Assembly: GCA_050050615.1 (NCBI GenBank)
Contig: JASFTV010000226.1
Location: 1 to 5,987, forward strand
Direction of reading: 5' to 3'
Source of the DNA: JASFTV01 sp050050615
GTDB taxonomy: Bacteria > Desulfobacterota > DSM-4660 > Desulfatiglandales > HGW-15
Length of the DNA: 5,987 bases
Numbering within the stretch: position 1 is the first letter of the stretch; each line of letters begins with the position of its first letter. Made by a program: the position numbers and the translations under genes. The notes beneath the pieces were generated by a model, which was not told the origin of the DNA, searched no databases, and saw only the letters and a program-made list of their open reading frames with translations. This document shows positions 1 to 3,882 of the stretch, one piece after another.

Positions 1-1
1 C

Positions 2-187
2 ATACGTGTTAAGGCGGATATGACATTATGGCTTGCCATACACTTAGAACCCGAGAAAAGGGATGAAGACGAAAGCGATAGCGATGAAGGTGAGCCTGCC
101 ACGCTGAAAAAGCTTTATAAATGGACAGACGAGACAGGTCGTATTCACATTACGGATTTGCCCCCTCCCGATACTGTTGAACAATAG
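2..187 (+). CDS. C-terminal part of a protein ending in a DUF4124-like motif (5' end outside the window)
   Basis: An open frame enters from the left edge and ends at TAG 185-187, giving 61 visible residues. A very acidic stretch (about residues 16-31, rich in Asp, Glu and Ser) is followed by KLYKWTDETGRIHITDLPPP at residues 37-56. That motif matches the core of DUF4124, whose members read roughly YKWxDxxGxxHxTDxPP. DUF4124 proteins are usually small secreted or envelope proteins of proteobacteria with no established biochemical role. The domain is more often near the N-terminus after a signal peptide; here it is the extreme C-terminus. An ATG at 20 is in frame, but its purine-rich stretch is too close to act as a good ribosome site, so I treat the gene as truncated by the window. 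Function is unknown. Confidence 0.65.
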   Translation: MRVKADMTLWLAIHLEPEKRDEDESDSDEGEPATLKKLYKWTDETGRIHITDLPPPDTVEQ

Positions 188-256
188 ATCCACAAACAAA
201 ACCTTCTAGACAGTTCTCCACATTCAAACCCTCCTTGGTATTCTCCTGAAGAGAGG

Positions 257-286
257 TTGACAAGCAAGTAAATTCCAAGGGATAAT
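257..286 (+). promoter_or_regulatory. sigma70-type promoter for the small lipoprotein gene
   Basis: TTGACA at 257-262 is a perfect -35 box. It is followed 18 bases later by GATAAT at 281-286, a five-of-six match to the -10 consensus. Transcription would start near 293 and leave an untranslated leader of about 95 bases before the ATG at 388. The leader holds only weak dyads (for example GGTGA/TCACC around 313-333) and I see no known riboswitch. The call is from sequence match only. Confidence 0.6.
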
Positions 287-387
287 TATAGACGATACCT
301 AGAATCCTCGGGGTGATGTTAAAGGCCTCACCACAAAAGCATGAACCAGACCTGAGAGGTATCAAATAAGTTCCAAGGAGAATTCAC

Positions 388-795
388 ATGGACCGAGTCA
401 AGCTGTCAAACCAGCTCATCTTATCGGGCTCTCTTCTGCTCTTTCTCTCATTGGCAGCATTTGGGTGCACCAGTGTTGGCATTGGAATAGGCGGGGGTGC
501 AGAGCCGGAAGGGGGGCCGCCGCCCCATGCGCCAGCTCACGGATACCGCGCAAAACATCGTTATCACTATTACCCCTCAGCACAGATTTACTTTGATCTT
601 TCGAGAAAGGCCTACTTCTACATGGAGGATGCCAAGTGGAGAATGTCGGTTTCTTTGCCGGAACATCTAAGAGTGAAGCTTGGGGACCATGTAACAATTG
701 ATTTGGATACGGACAGGCCGTACAAATATTTTGAAGAGCATAAAAAGAAGTACCCGCCAGGCCAGTTGAAGAAGAAAAAGAAAAAATGGAAATAG
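388..795 (+). CDS. small predicted lipoprotein of a conserved uncharacterised type
   Basis: This gene encodes a 135-residue protein with no assigned function. The N-terminus has a short basic segment, a hydrophobic core (about residues 8-24) and the sequence AAFGC, giving a likely lipidated Cys27. The lipobox is acceptable but not canonical (Phe at -2). A Gly-rich stretch follows (31-37, GIGIGGG), then a Pro/His-rich segment, then a compact domain around YYPSAQIYFD (61-70), YFYMEDAKWR (76-85) and DTDRPYKYFEEHKKKYPP (107-124), with a Lys-rich tail. The arrangement resembles small hypothetical envelope proteins I recall from deltaproteobacteria; this family resemblance is from memory. The start is fixed by AAGGAG at 375-380, seven bases before the ATG. 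A good promoter lies at 257-286, so it is probably transcribed on its own. Its neighbour on the right is a convergent pseudogene. Confidence 0.8.
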   Translation: MDRVKLSNQLILSGSLLLFLSLAAFGCTSVGIGIGGGAEPEGGPPPHAPAHGYRAKHRYHYYPSAQIYFDLSRKAYFYMEDAKWRMSVSLPEHLRVKLGDHVTIDLDTDRPYKYFEEHKKKYPPGQLKKKKKKWK

Positions 796-827
796 CGCCG
801 CGCGGCTCGAGTATCTCATTGCATCCG

Positions 828-1176
828 TCACTCTGTGGCTTCCAACGGAAAGAGGTTGAGAGCGTTGTTCGTGGTGGTCTCTGCCACCTCTTGTTCTGAT
901 CTCACCCACCCCGACCGCTTTGCCAATATTCTCTTCGATAAGGGCAACGGTTCGCTCAACCTCCTTCGCTTTGAGGGTCCAGGGATGGATGCCCAGGGCA
1001 GGATAAACCACCGTATCGCCATATCGGCCGGATATCTCGAGAGTCCGTTCGTTGGATTTACAATCTGAACCGACGGCAATGATGGCAAAGACGCCTGCCT
1101 CTCCCGCCCTTGTGATGGCTTTCTCAAAGCTTTCAATCTCCTCCAGATGGGTGTGTCCGTCTACAAGTCGGATCAT
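828..1176 (-). pseudogene. tatD: tatD-family metal-dependent hydrolase, broken by a large internal deletion and frame change
   Basis: TatD proteins are TIM-barrel metallohydrolases (deoxyribonuclease or related) of about 255 residues. The ATG at 1176-1174 begins MIRLVDGHTHLEE, with the family's HxH metal motif. Reading continues through an alpha/beta segment with GVFAIIAVGSD and ALGIHPW to VGVGEI (ending about 898), where the first conserved metal-ligand Glu sits in this family. From there the original frame turns into nonsense, running to a stop at 667 inside the convergent lipoprotein gene. In the next frame, 896-831 reads EQEVAETTTNNALNLF followed by PLEATE and stop at 828-830. This matches the usual TatD C-terminus (VEEVAxxTTxNAxxLFxL). 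About 116 of 255 residues remain, so roughly 140 from the barrel middle, with its remaining catalytic residues, are missing. The product cannot be an active hydrolase. Confidence 0.75.
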
Positions 1177-1199
1177 GATGTCTCGTTTCGAAACCTCTC

Positions 1200-1376
1200 T
1201 CAGCAGTTTTTGTCTCCTCGGCCTTTCATCTTGACGAGCGTAAATCCGCCCTTCAGGATTTTCCCTTGAAGTTCCGTGACGGCCAGTCTTTTCTCGGCTG
1301 GATTCAAAGATGGGCCTTTGGGCACGGATATTCCGCTCAGCAGACTCGCTTTGACTACGCCGATCTCTTGGTTTTT
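1200..1376 (-). pseudogene. LigD-type 3'-phosphoesterase domain remnant with internal deletion
   Basis: In the frame opened after the TGA at 1379-1377, two recognisable blocks of the LigD N-terminal phosphoesterase domain occur. The first is SVPKGPSLNPAEKRLAV, matching the family's WAVPKGPSLxPxEKRLAV. The second, directly joined, is ELQGKILKGGFTLVKMKGRG followed by DKN, matching the end of the domain where NWLL normally follows. In intact proteins about 50-60 residues separate these blocks, including the EDHP and FEGxIP motifs; here they are missing. The N-terminal His-containing motif (HxxxxLHxD) is also absent. The frame stops at TGA 1202-1200, just after DKNC, where a small deletion seems to have destroyed NWLL; the neighbouring frame reads KLLREVSKRD. 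The 3' end of dmeF overlaps the remnant by about 20 bases. LigD-type phosphoesterases trim 3' ends of DNA during repair. No intact copy or Ku gene is in view. Confidence 0.65.
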
Positions 1377-2302
1377 TCAATGGGGGACAGGATAGGTTGA
1401 GACGGATTTATCTCCACAGTGACATGACAGATTTCCTTGAGATGCTCAAGACGCCTTTTGTATTCAACCGGCGGGCGAGGATCATTTGTTACGATGGAAA
1501 CAACGGCAGCAAAATGACCGAAACCTATGTGCCAGACATGGAGGTCCGAGATCCGATCATCTGATTCTGATTCTAGCAACCGGCTGATCTTGGCAGCCAG
1601 GGCATTGTTTGTGTTCATATCCAGGAGAATGCAGCCCGTATTACGCAGCAACTTGTAGGACCAGCGGGCAATAACGATCGAGCCTGCAATGCCCATGAGG
1701 GGATCCATCCAGGCCCAGCCGATGAAACGGCCTGCGGAAAGGGCAAGGATGGCAAGAAGTGACGTCAGTGCGTCGGCGAGAACGTGGAGGTAAGCCGCTC
1801 TCAGATTATGGTCCACATGATGGTGATCATCGTGCGCTTCCCGGTGGTCGTCTCTGAGAATCACGGCACTGACGACATTGACGATGAGCCCCAGCACCGC
1901 AACTGCAATGGCTTCATCAAATGAAATGCTTACAGGGGAGAAGAATCTTTTCACTGATTCGTAGGCCATGAGGATGGCGATGAAGGCGAGTAAAAGGGCG
2001 CTGCTGAAACCGGCGAGCTCGCCGATTTTGCCCGTACCAAAAGTAAATCGTGGGTTGGCGGCATAGCGTCGTGCAAAAGAATAGCCAAGGGCTGTAATTC
2101 CGAGCGCTGCTGCATGGCTTGCCATATGCCATCCGTCGGCAAGCAGGGCCATGGATCCGAACAACAAGCCGGAAGTGATTTCCAAGATCATCATGGTTGC
2201 CGTGAGTCCAATTACAACCAGAGTCCGCCGTTCATTAGTATGTTGATTGGCACCAATAAAAACGTGATCATGGCACCAAAGTGAAAGATCATGATGATGC
2301 AT
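1355..2302 (-). CDS. dmeF: cation diffusion facilitator, DmeF-type Co(II)/Ni(II) efflux transporter
   Basis: This inner-membrane antiporter exports divalent metal, probably Co2+ and Ni2+, in exchange for protons. The 315-residue length fits the family. The His-rich start MHHHDLSLWCHDHVF and NERRT (residues 24-28) are typical of the DmeF subgroup. Six membrane segments are visible, at roughly 29-49, 51-75, 95-115, 131-149, 168-190 and 193-215. Transport-site candidates are Asp56, His59 and His63 in SMALLADGWHMASHA (segment 2) and His173 and Asp177 in HVLADALTS (segment 5). A His/Asp-rich loop (153-165, HREAHDDHHHVDH) lies between segments 4 and 5, as expected. The C-terminal cytoplasmic domain (about 220-300) carries DLHVWHIGFGHFAA and the VTVEINP end. 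The start has a modest GAGG about 10 bases upstream. No metal-responsive repressor gene is adjacent. The last few codons run into ligD debris, so the tail after residue 300 may not be ancestral. Metal specificity is inferred from subgroup resemblance. Confidence 0.92.
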   Translation of the reverse strand: MHHHDLSLWCHDHVFIGANQHTNERRTLVVIGLTATMMILEITSGLLFGSMALLADGWHMASHAAALGITALGYSFARRYAANPRFTFGTGKIGELAGFSSALLLAFIAILMAYESVKRFFSPVSISFDEAIAVAVLGLIVNVVSAVILRDDHREAHDDHHHVDHNLRAAYLHVLADALTSLLAILALSAGRFIGWAWMDPLMGIAGSIVIARWSYKLLRNTGCILLDMNTNNALAAKISRLLESESDDRISDLHVWHIGFGHFAAVVSIVTNDPRPPVEYKRRLEHLKEICHVTVEINPSQPILSPIEKTKRSA

Positions 2303-2322
2303 GGTCCAGAACCTCGTTCGTT

Positions 2323-2399
2323 TCAGCCAGTATTACAACAATAAAGATAAGCACTTGCAAAACAAAGCGCAAATGAGATTCTCCAAACATAAAATGATC
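2323..2399 (-). pseudogene. C-terminal scrap of an integrase-type (DDE, rve superfamily) transposase
   Basis: On the minus strand 2399-2355 reads DHFMFGESHLRFVLQ. A one-base frame change then gives AYLYCCNTG (2352-2326), followed by a TGA at 2325-2323. This corresponds to the conserved end of many rve-type insertion-sequence transposases, which read LDHxIxFGExHLRxVLxxYxxYYNxxRTH. The two Tyr codons of the YYN motif appear as Cys (TGT for TAT). The piece has one frameshift and one stop, no DDE residues and no visible terminal repeats, so it is a relic. It lies just upstream of dmeF on the same strand. Only about 25 residues match, so assignment to a particular IS family is not possible. Confidence 0.6.
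2332..2360 (-). promoter_or_regulatory. possible promoter for dmeF inside the transposase relic
   Basis: On the minus strand TTGCAA (2360-2355) and TGTAAT (2337-2332) are separated by 17 bases and lie 30 bases upstream of the dmeF ATG. The -35 matches four of six consensus positions and the -10 five of six, but its mismatch is at the important second base. The boxes fall within the transposase relic, so this could be a chance match in AT-rich debris. It is listed because no better promoter is visible between trmO and dmeF. Confidence 0.25.
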
Positions 2400-2476
2400 T
2401 GAAGCGGGTGTCAACGGGAGGCCCAAGTCGCTTATGCCGTTTTTTGGAAACTACAAAGACTGCGGTTGTGCCAGTG

Positions 2477-2923
2477 TCAGCCTTTTTCGGGGTCCCTGTC
2501 TCGCCAGCCTATGCGAGAACCCTCAACGCAGTCCAGCCGGGAGTAAGGTTTGATATCTATCAGGGGAGAACCGTCGAGGGCATCCATGCCTTTCACCTTG
2601 AGGAAACGTCCGTCGTGCTCCAGGAGCTCAACCACACAGAGACCAATTGGATTGGGGCGGTTTGGAGAACGGGTCGCAAAAACGCCATGCACCTCGGGCC
2701 CCCAGGGTGTAAGTGTCTGGAGCACACCCCGATCGCTCCGGTCCTGCCAGTACAGGACGATGAGGTGGGAGCACTTTTCGATGTCCAGAAGGGCTGGTTC
2801 ATAAACCTCAAACACCTCGAGCGTGCTCACATCATCGGTCTGTCTGCCCTGGAATGGGGCGTCTTTTTGTTTTTTGTAAGGAGAATGTACAGTTCCAATC
2901 TGTCTGAATTCGCCAATTTCCAC
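2477..2923 (-). CDS. trmO: tRNA (N6-threonylcarbamoyladenosine-37 N6)-methyltransferase TrmO
   Basis: TrmO uses S-adenosylmethionine to methylate t6A37 to m6t6A in tRNA-Thr, a fine adjustment of decoding. From the preferred GTG start the protein has 148 residues, the size of short single-domain TrmO (UPF0066/TsaA) proteins; E. coli TrmO carries an extra C-terminal domain. Visible motifs are IGTVHSPY (9-16), QGR (25-27), LIVLYWQDRSDR (54-65), HGVFATRSPNRPNPIGL (79-95), which is the most characteristic block, and GMDALDGSPLIDIKPY (112-127). An in-frame ATG at 3025 would add 34 residues that do not resemble the family. GTG at 2923-2921 places IGTVHSPY at the usual distance from the N-terminus and has AGGGGG six bases upstream. 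dmeF follows 174 bases downstream on the same strand. Some UPF0066 members have not been tested, so tRNA specificity is by family. Confidence 0.88.
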   Translation of the reverse strand: MEIGEFRQIGTVHSPYKKQKDAPFQGRQTDDVSTLEVFEVYEPALLDIEKCSHLIVLYWQDRSDRGVLQTLTPWGPEVHGVFATRSPNRPNPIGLCVVELLEHDGRFLKVKGMDALDGSPLIDIKPYSRLDCVEGSRIGWRDRDPEKG

Positions 2924-2929
2924 CGTTAT

Positions 2930-2935
2930 CCCCCT
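2930..2935 (-). promoter_or_regulatory. ribosome binding site deciding the GTG start of trmO
   Basis: AGGGGG on the minus strand lies six bases before GTG 2923-2921. The upstream in-frame ATG at 3025 would add sequence unlike TrmO, so this site argues for the shorter protein. Confidence 0.6.
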
Positions 2936-3021
2936 GTTTGTTCCCAGGATAAAAAGGAATTCGTTTTCAAAGGATAAACGTCCTTTGTTTAAGTACGCAG
3001 CCGCTTTGCCGGTTTCCACAT

Positions 3022-3171
3022 TCAATCGGTATCAGCAGCGATGCCGAGAGCCCCACGGACTGCAACACCAGTGTCGGCTAATATTTGCAAAATTCTAGAA
3101 TGGACAGACCCAAGGATGAAAGGGTGGAAACTCTCTGCTCGGTAACGCAGCCATTGAGCGAGCCTGTTCAG
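3022..3171 (-). other. unexplained 49-codon open frame directly after the LysM gene stop
   Basis: The 248-base gap between the LysM gene and trmO holds no recognised gene. Reading on from the LysM stop in the same frame, codons 3171-3025 stay open and end at TGA 3024-3022. The peptide includes LAQWLRYRAESFHPF and ILADTGVAVRGALGIAADTD. It looks protein-like but I do not recognise it, and it has no ATG start or Shine-Dalgarno of its own. The opposite strand also has a small open frame (ATG 3041 to TAA 3143-3145, 34 codons) starting MPRAPRTATPVSANICK. An open run of this length can occur by chance. It could be a decayed gene end, a former extension of the LysM protein, or non-coding sequence. 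Confidence 0.2.
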
Positions 3172-3870
3172 CTACTGACCAGGATATCCTTTGGGCCCAA
3201 AGAGCTCCGGTTTTTCCTCTCTGGGCTGGCCGAGCGCTTCAGGTTCATGCTGAGGAGGGGCTTTCTCAGGCTTTGTGTAGAAGGATGCCACAAAGTCCTT
3301 CGGCATGGGCTCTTTGTTCTTAAGGAGATTCTCCGGTATCCTAATTTTGGTGCCGATGGTGATTCGTCTAGGGTCCAGTTCGGGATTGGCCTCGGCCAAA
3401 GCTTTCCAGTTGTCAAAGCGACCCGTATACCACTTGGCAATGATGGAGAGGCTTTCCCCCGGCCATTGAACCGTATGTTCATAAAAAGCGGCCTTGTGCG
3501 GGGGTTTGGGCTTCGGTGTGGGTGGCCCCTTCTCCGGCTCCCGGCCAAACGAGGCCACAAAGTCCTTCGGCATGGGCTCTTTATTCTTGATGAGGTTTTC
3601 AGGGATGCGGACTTTTGTGCCAATCGTAATCCGTCTCGGGTCGAGTTCGGGATTGGCTTGTGCTATAGCTTTCCAGTTCTCCAGATTGCCGGTGTACCAC
3701 TTGGCGATGACTGAGAGGCTTTCACCCGGCCATTGGACTGTATGTTCGTAATAGTCGGCTTTTCGGAGGGTGTCGAGCTTTTCTCCGACATAGGCACAGC
3801 CCGTGAAGATCACCAGCAATGAAAGACCATAAACACCCTTTCTGGCTACGGAGACAACGTAAGACTTCAT
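3172..3870 (-). CDS. lipoprotein with two tandem LysM domains
   Basis: This is a predicted envelope lipoprotein that probably binds peptidoglycan. From ATG 3870 it has 232 residues. The signal peptide ends in LLVIFTGC, giving a likely lipidated Cys25 (a GC junction with Phe at -3, so not a perfect lipobox). Two LysM-type units follow (about 40-108 and 129-197), each reading EHTVQWPGESLS, then IAKWYTG, ANPELDPRRITIGTK and RIPENL, and each ending in KNKEPMPKDFVASF. The units are joined by a Pro/Lys-rich linker and followed by a Pro/Glu-rich tail of about 35 residues. No hydrolase domain is present, so an enzymatic role is unlikely. An ATG at 3885 would add MRRET but has poor Shine-Dalgarno spacing; the start at 3870 has AGGAG seven bases upstream. 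The gene follows the kinase gene with its ribosome site on the kinase stop codon, so the two are almost certainly co-transcribed and perhaps translationally coupled. Confidence 0.85.
   Translation of the reverse strand: MKSYVVSVARKGVYGLSLLVIFTGCAYVGEKLDTLRKADYYEHTVQWPGESLSVIAKWYTGNLENWKAIAQANPELDPRRITIGTKVRIPENLIKNKEPMPKDFVASFGREPEKGPPTPKPKPPHKAAFYEHTVQWPGESLSIIAKWYTGRFDNWKALAEANPELDPRRITIGTKIRIPENLLKNKEPMPKDFVASFYTKPEKAPPQHEPEALGQPREEKPELFGPKGYPGQ
3280..3486 (-). repeat. LysM repeat unit 2 (downstream copy)
   Basis: This is the second of two 207-base, 69-codon units in the LysM gene. By eye, 60 of 69 residues are identical to the first unit, and the nine differences are mostly conservative (V/I, L/I, E/D, Q/E, Y/F). 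Identity extends past the LysM fold into KNKEPMPKDFVASF, so the duplicated block was longer than the domain itself. Confidence 0.85.
3547..3753 (-). repeat. LysM repeat unit 1 (upstream copy)
   Basis: This is the first of the two 207-base units. The coding offset to unit 2 is 89 codons, of which 20 codons form the Pro/Lys-rich linker. No third unit or partial unit is visible. Confidence 0.85.
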
Positions 3871-3877
3871 GGTTTCT

Positions 3878-3882
3878 CTCCT
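3878..3882 (-). promoter_or_regulatory. ribosome binding site of the LysM lipoprotein gene, overlapping the kinase stop codon
   Basis: AGGAG on the minus strand starts on the last base of the kinase TGA stop (3884-3882) and lies seven bases before ATG 3870-3868. This selects the 3870 start over the ATG at 3885. It also suggests that ribosomes finishing the kinase help to start the lipoprotein. Confidence 0.7.

Noticed and set aside
797..806. GC-rich perfect palindrome (GCCGCGCGGC) two bases after the lipoprotein stop codon, as a terminator
   Set aside because: It has no room for a loop at full pairing and no T-run follows, so it is not a convincing intrinsic terminator.
667..1380. A single 237-residue minus-strand protein covering the TatD fragment
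   Set aside because: Its first 68 residues are out-of-frame reading of the LigD remnant and its last 75 or so are antisense to the lipoprotein gene. Only the middle is TatD, so it is not one real gene.
2408..2977. A 189-residue plus-strand open frame
   Set aside because: It lies antisense to trmO, whose minus-strand product carries clear family motifs. The plus-strand peptide resembles nothing I know.
3138..3164. Inverted repeat GCTCG/CGAGC after the LysM stop, as an operon terminator
   Set aside because: The stem is only five base pairs around a 17-base loop, and no T-run follows on the minus strand.
3085..3714. A 209-residue plus-strand open frame
   Set aside because: It is antisense to the LysM gene, and its internal repeats simply mirror the two LysM units.
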